A stretch of DNA of 64,000 nt. It comes from Euglena gracilis. Lineage: Eukaryota > Euglenida > Euglenophyceae > Euglenales. The notes under the pieces were generated by a model. The model was not told the DNA's origin, searched no databases, and saw only the letters and a program-made list of their open reading frames with translations. The translations under genes were made by a program, and so were the position numbers. How positions within the stretch are numbered: position 1 is the stretch's first letter; every line of letters starts with the position of its first letter. Shown one piece after another: positions 54,966 to 64,000 of the stretch. The stretch is from contig CP154954.1 of the NCBI GenBank assembly GCA_039621445.1, forward strand, positions 30,880,395 to 30,944,394. Direction: 5' to 3'.

Positions 54966-55540
54966 TAACTAGGACACTTATCTCGCATGGACGTTAAATC
55001 TCGAAGGAATTAAAGCTTAATTCCTCAATTTTTCCAGCCTCCGCGGATTTAATTCCGCAAGGTATTCCATTCCATTCGGAGAATAGCAAAAGTTAACGCG
55101 GTCATCTGGGCCAAACAAATACCACTGCCAAACTGAAAACACGCCTTTGCTGATTTCCTCTCCAGGAGCTCAGGAAGTCCAAAAAGATGAAGCAATTTTT
55201 GGTTTCAAGGAACGAGAAGTCGACCCACTCAGCTGTGGTACTTAGGCGAATATAATGAAGACTTTGAGGTACCTGAGTCACATTACGTGGGTGGGTGTTA
55301 AGGCATAAGGATGGGATGCCTGTACTGGCAAGGGGCAGACCAATGAACTCGTCACAAGAGGAAGCAAAAATTGTGTACGAGGCAGTTGTCTACCTGAGAA
55401 CAAAAGTTAGTACGGTGGACAGGGAGGTGCTGCAGCTGCTGGGGGAATAAGCTATGGTGAAATGCCAAAAACGTACACCTTCTGTCCTACCGGGGGCCGA
55501 CAATTACCGCGGGTGGGTAATTCCCGCTTCGGCTTAAACG
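54966..55540. other. Spacer without recognised feature
   Basis: Ordinary mixed-composition sequence, with few G/C runs. I see no exon chain, RNA gene or repeat in it. Confidence 0.35.
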
Positions 55541-55544
55541 CGGC

Positions 55545-56010
55545 CATCTTAGGCGCGTTGTATTACCGCGCGCTCCAAGGCCGAAGCGCGCTAATACCAT
55601 GCCCCCCCCTTACTGTTCCCGTCCCGTGGCCCCCTTTTGGGTTCATGGGAACAGTAAAGGGGGGGGACGGTAAGGGGGGGGGGACGAGCTCCCCCCCCTC
55701 CCATGGGCCATGAACAAACTCAACCAAGTTTGACCCAAAAGGCCACCTAAAATGCCAAAATGAAGCCTTTTTGGTTTACATGCTTGAAAATTGCACCTGC
55801 ACAACATCCATTTTGGCATTGGGTTGGATTTTGGTGGGATTGAGAGCACCTAAAACCGACCAAAAAATTCCCCTTTTTTGCCTTGTGTTCCAAGAATCCT
55901 TCACAAAAAGTGCTATGATACTGTACTGTTCCCGTCCCCCCAGTGGGAACAGTAAGGGGGGGGAACAGTAAAGGGGGGGCATGGTAAACCCCGCGGTAAT
56001 AAACCCTGCG
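55545..56010. mobile_element. Inverted-repeat element with ACTGTTCCC sub-ends
   Basis: Left: TATTACCGCG, ATACCATGCCCCCCC, TTACTGTTCCCGTCCC. Right: the inverse, GGGAACAGTAAAGGGGGGGC, ATGGTAAACCCCGCGGTAATA. TACTGTTCCC units are repeated inside both ends. No transposase or clear target duplication. Confidence 0.6.
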
Positions 56011-56392
56011 CTATTACCTAAATCGCGGAAGAATGCGCCATTCCGCTTTGACACCATTTGACAACATTACATGTTCACCTCCCCGGACAACTCAAGCACA
56101 TCCCACACAAGAGCCTTATGGAGGAACCTCCGGAGCCAAAGGCATGGGCAAAAGACTGAAGACAATACTAGAAAGGAAGGCAGCAGGAAGTTGTCAGAAA
56201 ACACGCCGGCTCCCCCAAAAAGTCGAGGACATGGAACAAGGACTCTCTCTCACCCTCTCACCACGCACGAGACAAGTGTTTCTCCCTCAAAATGGGATCA
56301 AGCATTGCTGTGAGAAGTGAACTACATTATCCTTCTCCCCCAAAAGTCGAGGACATGGAACAAGGACTCTCTACCAGACTAGCCTGAAATCC
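56011..56392. other. Spacer with a 30-bp direct repeat
   Basis: AAAAGTCGAGGACATGGAACAAGGACTCTCT-like sequence occurs at about 56217 and 56341. It may be part of the broken retroelement upstream of 57135, but the frame is not recognisable. Confidence 0.35.
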
Positions 56393-57133
56393 GGTTCGTG
56401 ATTGTTCGTGATTGTTCGTGATTGTTCGTGATTGTTCGTGCTTCCAAAAAACCGCCCGGTTTTCTGTTTTCCTTGGCCAAATTGGTCATTCCTCTTGTAC
56501 TTTGGCCTCTTGTGCCTCCTTTAATTTAAATATTCAGGTCAATGGGGAAAGCAAAAGATCAACGAGGAGGTCACTGCAGCTTGGCGCAAATACACTTCAG
56601 CTCTTTTCAGTTCTCACAAAATCGACAGACGTGATGTATGCTGTAGCTTGGTTCTTTGGGCAACCACCATGAGCTAAAGTTTGGGTTTTCCCATCTTTTG
56701 ATGATTCTTGGCATCGACGAGACTGGTGAGGCTGAACGACCGTTCCACAGCGGCGGAGGGGACAATGCCAATGAACATCTTGCTAACAATATGGGAAGTA
56801 CAAAAACGAAGGACAGATCTCTATGACGATTTCACTTCCATCACTCCACCAAACTGAAAAAGGTGACAAAAACAGGGAAATCAAAACAAGACAGGTATGA
56901 CACCTGGGCAGCACCCTTTTGAGGAGTCATTTTGCCACCTCTCTTTCAAGATCTTTCTTCTTTGGTTGATTGAACGGCACCGTCCTTTTCAGAAGAAGAC
57001 ATTTCTGCAAAGGTGACGAAAAAATCCGGTTCGTGATTGTTCGTGATTGTTCGCGATTGTTCGTGATTTTGCCAAAGTCCCAAGTTCGTGCTGGTTCGTG
57101 ATTGTTCGTGATTGTTCGTGGCACGAACCGGTG
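56393..57133. mobile_element. Candidate element with GTGATTGTTC minisatellite ends
   Basis: Starts CCGGTTCGTGATTG and ends CGTGGCACGAACCGG, so the outer 10 bases are inverted. Tandem GTGATTGTTC units fill 56397-56440 and 57030-57120. TGAAA lies before it and TGAAA directly after (57134). It separates the retroelement fragment from whatever lay upstream. Confidence 0.5.
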
Positions 57134-57134
57134 A

Positions 57135-57763
57135 AAAACCCTGCTCTCTACACACCATGGACACCATCTCAAGGACTCCGCACCCTGTTGCCCACGGCTG
57201 AATTCCGCTGCACACTTCGTTGGTCCCTCGGAATGTCTCTCACACCAATGGAATCCGATCCCAACCTCTGTCCCAAATGCTTTGGACCATCAGATTTTCT
57301 CGGACACCACCTCGTTTGGTGCAAATCAAACTTCATTACCCGGCGGCACGGGGCGGTCCAAGATTTTCTGACAACCACGACACAGAAGGCAGGATTTACA
57401 GCCCGTAAAGAACAACGAGCTGATGACCGTTCCCGGCCAGGGGACATCTTCATTCCTCGCTTGGACAGTGATGGACCCGTTGCAGTGGATGTGACAATCC
57501 GCCACACCCTTGCGCAAAGTCATCCGCCGCGGAGTGCAGAGAGCCTTTCACACTGGCAAACACGTCAGGAGGCAGAAAAGCATGCCAAATATGACGCAAC
57601 GTGCCAACGACAGGGCTGGCGGTTGATGCCATTTGTCATGGATTGCTACGGGGGCATGGGACAAGAAGCGCGCTCCTTGATTGCCACCCTCCTCAAGGCC
57701 CTTCTGGGGCAGCGGGAGGGGTGGCAAATTTTCTGGCTGAGAAAGCGGAATTGTATTTTTTAA
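57135..57763 (+). pseudogene. Retrotransposon C-terminal fragment with intact endonuclease core
   Basis: Homologous to the end of the element at 60171-63636. It has a Glu-Phe-Arg-Cys-Thr-Leu-Arg region, a CCHC knuckle (Cys-X2-Cys-X9-His-X3-Cys, 57269-57322), and then Arg-Pro-Gly-Asp-Ile (Asp at 57443) and Val-Asp-Val-Thr (Asp at 57488). These are the spaced acidic residues of the restriction-like endonuclease in R2/NeSL-type non-LTR elements. The C-terminal helix region follows to the stop at 57761-57763. The reverse transcriptase is missing, so this is a fragment of a different copy or subfamily. Confidence 0.7.
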
Positions 57764-58246
57764 GATTTTTGAATTTGTTGGGAACCCCCGACCCTCACGG
57801 CTGTGTTGCCCGGGGGGGGGGGGAGATTGGTTGGTTATCACGGATATTGTGATTCGGTTTGGCGGCTCGGCTCGGATGTTGTGTGGCTGACTTTGGGTTT
57901 GGAGATTGGAATTCCTGGTTGGATTTGTTGAGGGCTTTTGCAGGCCTTGCTTTTGTGGAGGATTCATTTGTGTTGGAAAAACCTGGGATTTGATTGTTTC
58001 CCAAAAAAGAAAACCGAGTTCGGATTTTGCAGACTTCGGTTTGGATTTTGAGAACTGTGATTTTCATGGAACATTCGAACTCGGGGGGAGCGGTGGACCC
58101 TCCTTAGTTCAGGCCCTGGTGTGTGGGCCATTTTCTGGGAGCCACGTGTTGCGGCTGAGGGCCAAACGGATGCCCTGTGATTTTTTGTTCATTTTTTTGG
58201 TGGGCCAAAGGCAATGGTTATGCCCCCGTGCTGGAGTGCCACATTA
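57764..58246. other. Possible retroelement 3' flank
   Basis: G/T-rich sequence with TTTGGGTTTGGAGATTGG-like words, no gene. It may include the 3' untranslated part of the fragment above. Confidence 0.3.
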
Positions 58247-58254
58247 CCTGCAAG

Positions 58255-58886
58255 CAGGGTTGGGCAATTAACCGTTATTTTTGGGGTCAAGCGATTAACC
58301 ATGGTTAACTGGGGGTCAACAAGCGATTAACCAATTTTCGATTAACTGTGCCTTTCCCTCGATTAATCTCGATTAACCGCCCTACCCTTGAGTAGTGTTG
58401 TGCACCTTGCCAAATTGGTGCCTGAAAACATCATCCCCAAACCAGAGCTTAGACTCTCATTCATTGGATGGATCATGAACCAAACAAACGAAAAAAATAA
58501 AAACCACACGGATCTCTGTTGCCGAGTCTAATGGGTCAGATAGCCAAGTTGGCGTAAATTCATTCGCACAAACATGAGTGCATCAACGGAGCAATCACGA
58601 AGGCGATTGCGCAAATCACTGGGGTCGGAGCTTCTTTCATCTGATGGCAATTACCACCCCTCCTCGAAGGGTTATGTTCGGTGTTGCAGTTGAAAATTGC
58701 CTCTTTTCCAAAAGGGAACTTCGATTAACCCACACAACGAGGTCTATCCCCCACCCGGTGTCTAAGTCCCCAAAGGGTAGAGAAATGTTCCCAAACCCAA
58801 GACATCTTTGATTTCTGCCAAAAAAAGGTCGATTAACTGGGGGGCCACAAGCGATTAACCGTTTTTCGATTAACCATCCAACCCTG
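58255..58886. mobile_element. hAT-like non-autonomous element with 8-bp target duplication
   Basis: Begins CAGGGTTGGGCAATTAACC and ends CGATTAACCATCCAACCCTG. CAGGGTTGG-type ends are typical of hAT transposons. The 8-bp CCTGCAAG is repeated exactly at 58247-58254 and 58887-58894, the size hAT makes. GCGATTAACC units repeat inside both ends. The interior lacks a transposase. Confidence 0.9.
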
Positions 58887-59004
58887 CCTGCAAGTTCACC
58901 ACCATCCAGACGAAGTTTAGATGAAGTGACTTGGGCCATGCGTGGGGAACAATCAGGACTCAGGATTTGCCAAGCGAATTCCCACAGGTGTTTTTGTTTG
59001 CCCT

Positions 59005-59260
59005 CCCATGGGGGGTGGTTCGGGTCACGGGGGGGTCACGGGGGGGGGGGGTCGCGGGGGGGGTCACGGGGGGAACACCACGTTTTTGGTAAGAAAATTA
59101 GGAATCACCGAGCCTGAATTTTTGGGAAAAATTTCCACAAATTAGGAATCCCCACACCCAAAATTAGGATTTTGACACCAAATTAGGAATCACCAAGCCA
59201 AAATTTGAAAAATTTACGCCTCAAGAAGGAATCTGCCTGAGAATTTTATCAAATTAACGT
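59005..59260. repeat. GGTCACGGGG/ATTAGGAATC repeat, copy 1
   Basis: GGGTGGTTCGGGTCACGGGG, tandem GGTCACGGGG units and GGGAACACCAC, then ATTAGGAATCACC and ATTAGGAATCCCC blocks and ATTTTGACACCAAATT. The same order is at 63742-64000. Partial copies lie at 59455-59560. Confidence 0.75.
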
Positions 59261-59640
59261 GACCCCCCCCTTATATGGCACCCCCCAGGGAGCGTTTTGA
59301 CCCCCCCTGGCGACAATTAGGGGTGGGTGACAATTAGGGGTGGGGGTACTCAATTTACCCTACATGTCCATGGGTCCATGGGCACCCCCACCCCTAATTG
59401 TCGCCCCCCAAGGGGAGGGGCGACAATTAGGGGTGGGTGACATATAGGGGGGGGGGTCACGTTAGGCATCACCGGCCAAAAATTTTCCATAAAAAAATTC
59501 GCCGAAAACGGTCCTTGTTCGGGTCACGGGGGGGTCACACACGGGGGGAACACCCCCCCAGATCGTCCCGTTTCAGCCCCCCCCCCCCGAACCAAGTGCC
59601 GTTTTTGCCCCAGTTCTGCCCTCAAGATCTGACACCACAG
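59261..59640. repeat. GACAATTAGGGGTGGGT tandem and inverted repeats
   Basis: GACAATTAGGGGTGGG occurs at about 59309, 59328 and 59429, and its inverse CCCACCCCTAATTGTCG at 59387. A partial GGTCACGGGG copy follows. These may be the far end of the 59005 element in inverse order. Confidence 0.55.
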
Positions 59641-60170
59641 CAATGAAGTGGCTTTCCGGGTCCTACCTCAAAACAAAGCACATTGCCGATTTTTCAGGCA
59701 CTTTTTCAGGCATTGAGGCACTCAACTGACATCCCACAATGCCCCAGAACGCTCCCAATGTCCGCAGCCATGCCAACGCCCCCACGATAATGTCGCGTGT
59801 TTCTGCTTCCATGAAGCAGAATTCCGCTTCATCGACGCCAGTACTTAACTTTTTGATGGTATCCTTGTTGGGTAAGTTGTCTATACAGCAGGTCTGCTTG
59901 AGAACTTTCAATAGCAATCTGTCCAATTTATGGACTTAACCATTAATACAACCCAAACGTTTGTGGACCAACCCCGGGGGGATCTCAAAGTGCCAGAAGT
60001 GCCTGGGGAGGCAGTACTTTTTTTTTCTTGGCGGGAAGGTCTTCATTTTTCAAAGTTCAAAGGATCTTGATTTCACACGATGTTTGACTACACCACCTAC
60101 CTCACCTTTCCTCATCTCTGTCTATCGACGATTCGGTATTCATCCTCTCCCCCCTCCCCGGTGGCAAACC
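59641..60170. other. Retrotransposon 5' region, not clearly coding
   Basis: The frame of the main protein is open back to 59961 but has no ATG before 60171. The minus strand is open at 59663-59926 with natural composition (Ile-Asp-Asn-Leu-Pro-Asn-Lys-Asp-Thr), which could be an unrelated exon or chance. Confidence 0.35.
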
Positions 60171-63100
60171 ATGATCCTCCTCATCCGTCGGCCTCCCACA
60201 GCATCACGAATGTGCTCCTCCCCCTCCTCCTCCCCGTTGCTCCTCTCCTCATTACCACTGCCTCCGATTTTTCCCGAATCCCTGGTGGACTGGCACAAGT
60301 CTTTCAAATGGATAACCCAACACACCTCGTCCCCGGTTTTGGCCTTCCGGGGCCGCCTATTTGTCTTCCATCAGCACACGCTATGGGACACCCGCTTCCC
60401 ACCGCCAGCACCGTGCTCCTCTTGTAAGGAGTGGCATTGGCCTTGGCTTTGCTCATCCGTGCTACCGCGCCGGGCAACAGTTCCGCCACGTCCGGCGTTC
60501 ACTCGCTGCGCCTTCCGCTTTCCCACCTCCGTTCGGGAAAGCTGGCTGCCGCCCTTTTCCTCCCTGTCCGCCCTTCTGCGTTCTGGCAGAGGTTTCGCCT
60601 TGCTCTCCTGCGGCGACATTGAGAGTAATCCTGGGCCCACCTCCAATCGAGACTCCGCCAAAAAGACTCGCCAGAGTCGGGAATCACATGCCCCCACACC
60701 CTCTACACCCCACACTGGTTTGTCTCAGGAAATGGCTTTGGCCTCCCTCTCCCCCACACCATCCTCCCCGGCAGCAACGGCGGAGCAAACCGGCATGCCG
60801 TCTGACCCTGGTCCGGGATTTTCTTTTGCTTCACATGATACCTGCCCATTTGCTGATTGCCCACGGTCACGGACAACCATGACCCGTTCTCAGGTCCCAT
60901 CTCACGTCTCTCAACACGTCGCGGCTGGAAGAATACCCACCCCCGACTTCTTGCGGGCCACTGCCACCACGACTTGCGCCGTCTGTCGGACCTTACTGCG
61001 AGCCAGAGAACGTTGTCAATGCCCCCACCAGGGTGCTCCAGCCGTCCACGCCTCCTCACACCCCTCCTCCCCACTTCCCTCTTCATCGCTCCCACCCGTC
61101 GGGGACGGCACTCCCCTTTCCCACCCGTGCCCAGATCTGCAGCCCGATCTGCAGGTGGTTCTCTCCACCATCTGCCCCACTCTCCGACATATTCCCTTGT
61201 CATGTCGTCATGCGATTTCTGACGCCTTGGCATCTGCCATTCAGACCTTTCTCCGTGCACAAACCTGGGAATCTCTACACCGCCTGTTCATCTTTCCAAA
61301 ACTCGATCTTGGTGCCCCTCCCAAAAACTCGTCTTACCATCAACGCACGTTGCATTGCCTCTTGGAGAAGAGACTCTCTCAATGGCATGCAGGGGAGATT
61401 GCCGCCCTGTTTGAACCCCTTCGCTCTGACGGACGGCGAAAACGTCCCAGCACCCGTGCCAACCCCTCTAACGCTGCTTCTGATTCTGTGGCGCGCGGTC
61501 TTCTGGACCAGGTGCGCGGTCTCGTTGAGGAAGGGGCTCTCGGCAAGGCTGTAGACGCTCTAACCTCTTTGCCCTTGGCATCCTCCGGGGACCCAGCAGT
61601 TCTAGAGAAACTCCTCTCACTCCATCCACCGGGGTCTCCTGTCCGAGCCAACTTGCCGCTGCCTGGGGCAGGCAACATTCCACCAGCTGCTGACTTCAAC
61701 TGGACTTCAATTATGCAAGAAGCCGCAGCCTCTTTCCCTCGCGGCAGCGCCCCCGGCCCATCTGGTCTCCGTCCACAACACCTTCGGGACTTGTTGGATC
61801 GCGAGGCAGGTGCAGGCCCCTTGCACACAGCCCTGGGGTCCCTGGCTCAGAGGGCCTGGGAAGGCTCTTTGCCAGCAAATGCATCGATCATTTTTGGTAC
61901 ATCCAACCTAATCCCACTTACCAAAAAAGATGGTGGGCTCCGGCCGATCGCTGTGGGGGACTGTCTCCGCCGTTTCATTGGGAAAATGCTGTTGCGACAT
62001 CCGCAGTGCAAAACGGAAACTTCTCAGCTGTTCCCGAGGCAATTGGGAGTGGGGATTCGGTACGGTGCGGAGACAGTGGGGCTTGCAGTGCAGGCTGCGA
62101 TAGCCTCTCTGCCGGTTGATGGCGACTGGGTCGTTTTTCAGGCTGACGTTTCCAATGCCTTCAACACCGTTGACCGATCTGCCTTCCTACAAGCATCCCT
62201 GGACCTGTGCCCGTCCCTATACAATTGGCTCCGATTTTCCTACGGGGAAGATGTCCCGCTTCTGTGCCAGGGCGAAGTGGTATGTCACAGCAGGACCGGC
62301 GTCCATCAGGGGGACACCTGTGGGCCCATTGCCTTTGCCTTGGGTCTGCACCAGGCACTGCAACAGGCTTCGGCCGCCTTGCCTAACACGGTGTGGCAGG
62401 CGTGGTACTTGGATGACGGAACTGTCATCGGCCCTGCCATTGATGTTTTGCCTTTCACAGCTTCTCTAGCCACGGCACTCGGCTCAGTTGGGCTCCGCCT
62501 CAACCCCTCTAAATGCGCCCTGTGGGACCAGGTGTACCCTGTGCCACCCCGAAACCCCCAGCCCTTCAGATCCTCCCTCCCGAGCACCTTGCACAAAACT
62601 TCCCAATCACTCCCTGGGGACCGGGAACTGGCATCCTGTGCCTTGGAGTGCCATGTGACTACCCCGGTGACAGCACCTTCTCCGACACTACCTGGGCCAA
62701 GGCATCCGAAAAATTTCAAGCTACCATCTCGTGCCTCCAACAGCTGCCGGACCCCCAACTTCAACATTGTTTACTACGCAATTGTCTGGACGGCTGTCGC
62801 GTGACACACCTGCTACGTCAAACAAACATTTCCTCTGGTACAGAGAGTGTGCAAATGATCTCAGATTCTATCCGGCGTGCGGCCTGTGACATTGTGGGAG
62901 CACCCCTGTCTACCCTGCATTGGAACCAAATCACCTTGCCATGCAACAAGACGGGATGGGGTATCACAGACCCCTCGTTGGAAAGACCAGCTGCCCGTCT
63001 GGCTGCCTGCGTGGGTTTTTCCCAACGGGCGCCTGGCTTCAATATCCCTCCACTCTGGTGCTTGAAGCCGCTACCAGACACCATCCCTGTTGCCCAATTG

Positions 63101-63636
63101 GCTCGTGATATGGGCCCGCACGGCGAACCACTGGCTTCCTGGATCGCCAACCCTTCCTCCTTGGCTCATTCCACCCCAGATCATTCCACTCAATCGTGGT
63201 GGGCCGAACGTTTCCACGTCGTTCGCGTGGCAACCCTGGAGGAAGGTGCACCTCTTCGGGACATCGCCAGACTTCGTTGTCAGTCCTCTGCCTTCCTCCA
63301 GAATTGGATGACCGTCCTACCGTCCAGGTCGGTGAACACTGTCCTAGCACCGGACGAATACAGACTACTATTGCGCTTCTGGACCGGTTTGCCCCTTATC
63401 CCAACAACAGATATGCTTTTGTGCCCCCTGTGTGCTGAGGCGGTCGATCCGTTCGGTGACCACCTCCTGGCTTGCAGGAGGAATGGCATAACAGAAAGAC
63501 ACAACTGCGTTCGCGACGCCATCTTTGATCTCTGCCAACGCTCAGGCATCACCCTGCGCAAAGAACAGGGGTGTGAGGCTGGCACCCGTGACGCAGATCT
63601 CCTCCTCCCAGGGTTGACGTTTTTTTTGTTTTTTTA
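60171..63636 (+). pseudogene. Non-LTR retrotransposon protein (REL-endonuclease type), frameshifted and truncated
   Basis: Copies RNA into DNA at a cut target. Order: N-terminal part from ATG 60171; a 2A-like motif (60615-60638); a C2H2 zinc finger (Cys-X4-Cys-X14-His-X3-His, 60843-60917) with a Cys pair after it; reverse transcriptase (about 61690-62520) with Asp at 62145, Gly-Val-His-Gln-Gly-Asp and Tyr-Leu-Asp-Asp (62406-62417); and a CCHC knuckle (63422-63475). The frame changes between about 62515 and 62640. The endonuclease stops after Arg-Asp-Ala-Asp at a poly-T/poly-A array near 63617, losing the Val-Asp-Val part. The architecture is that of R2/NeSL-like elements. Inactive as read. 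Confidence 0.85.
60615..60638 (+). other. 2A-like translational skipping motif
   Basis: Codons read Asp-Ile-Glu-Ser-Asn-Pro-Gly-Pro, preceded by Leu-Leu-Ser-Cys-Gly. This matches the D-(V/I)-E-X-N-P-G-P consensus at which ribosomes skip a peptide bond between Gly and Pro. It would separate about 155 N-terminal residues (from the ATG at 60171) from the zinc-finger/RT polyprotein. Known 2A-like motifs in non-LTR elements sit near N-termini. Activity here is inferred. Confidence 0.8.
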
Positions 63637-63705
63637 AAAAAAAACAAAAAACATGTTTTTTTAAAAAAACACAAAAAACATGTTTTTTTGAAAAAGCAAA
63701 AATTG
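63617..63705. repeat. Poly-T/poly-A hairpin repeat interrupting the retrotransposon
   Basis: TTTTTTTAAAAAAAA followed by CAAAAAACATG units, repeated. Related to 52915-53000. It replaces the catalytic end of the endonuclease. Confidence 0.65.
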
Positions 63706-63741
63706 ACCTTTTTCCTTGTGAAATACCCATTTTTGAAGAAA

Positions 63742-64000
63742 ATTTTTCGGGGGTGGTTCGGGTCACGGGGGGGGGGGTCACGAGGGGGGTAACGGGGGGA
63801 AGGGGGTCACGGGGGAACATCACATTTTCGGTGGCCAAATTAGGAATCACCAAAAACGAATTTTTTGGGGAAAATATTTTTTAGGCTCAAATTAGGAATC
63901 CCCAACCTAAAATTAGCATTTTGACACCAAATTCGACATCACCATTCCAAATTTGGCGAAATTTATGCCTTAAAATTAGGAATCAACCTGAATATTTTGT
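63742..64000. repeat. GGTCACGGGG/ATTAGGAATC repeat, copy 2
   Basis: Same order and orientation as 59005-59260: GGGTGGTTCGGGTCACGGGG, ATTAGGAATCACC, ATTAGGAATCCCC, ATTTTGACACCAAATT. It runs off the window edge. Together with copy 1 it brackets the retrotransposon. Confidence 0.75.

Overview
The window looks like nuclear DNA of a eukaryote with an intron-rich, transposon-laden genome. The evidence is coding segments of 30 to 310 bp bounded by GT/AG splice signals, introns of 0.4 to 4 kb, many non-autonomous DNA transposons, a non-LTR retrotransposon, microsatellites, and no operon-like gene packing. Runs of 7 to 20 G or C occur every few hundred bases. I cannot name the organism from sequence alone. 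A protist or alga with an expanded genome fits, but that is inference.

The best host gene is on the minus strand between about 42.63 kb and 24.52 kb. Eleven exons keep one open reading frame through matching intron phases. They encode a proline-rich N-terminal segment, two RNA recognition motifs (RRMs) and a Gly/Ser/Pro/Asn-rich tail ending in a basic Ser-Lys-Arg-Ala-Arg. The 5' end was not found. Its introns hold several transposons: 39966-40736, 36703-37226, 34026-34342 and 31729-32263.

Region by region: 0-24 kb is mostly repeats and inverted-repeat elements. They include a G-capped element (892-1629), a TA-flanked element (5601-6294), an element with telomere-like motifs in its terminal repeats (6583-7040), and several families of short palindromes in local clusters (7.4, 11.6-14.1, 14.4-14.8, 15.3-15.7, 16.0-16.5 kb). 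A few isolated coding-like exons lie among them. 24-43 kb is the RRM gene. 43-49 kb holds minisatellites, a long-terminal-repeat-armed element (45410-46790), an acidic exon and a composite element (about 47.6-48.8 kb). 49.6-52 kb has an acidic plus-strand exon followed by a recent 0.92 kb tandem duplication. 52.5-54 kb has two unidentified coding-like segments. 55.5-59 kb is a chain of transposons, including a hAT-like element with a perfect 8-bp target duplication (58255-58886). 60-63.6 kb is a decayed non-LTR retrotransposon with a zinc finger, a reverse transcriptase, a CCHC knuckle and a cut-off restriction-like endonuclease. It carries a 2A-like Asp-Ile-Glu-Ser-Asn-Pro-Gly-Pro motif. A fragment of a relative with the intact endonuclease core lies at 57135-57763.

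The most novel material is the mobile-element landscape. One family has C/G homopolymer termini, minisatellite sub-ends and 7-bp target duplications (four copies). A second has two copies, each with 9-bp duplications; one of these sits inside one arm of a large foldback whose other arm preserves the empty site.
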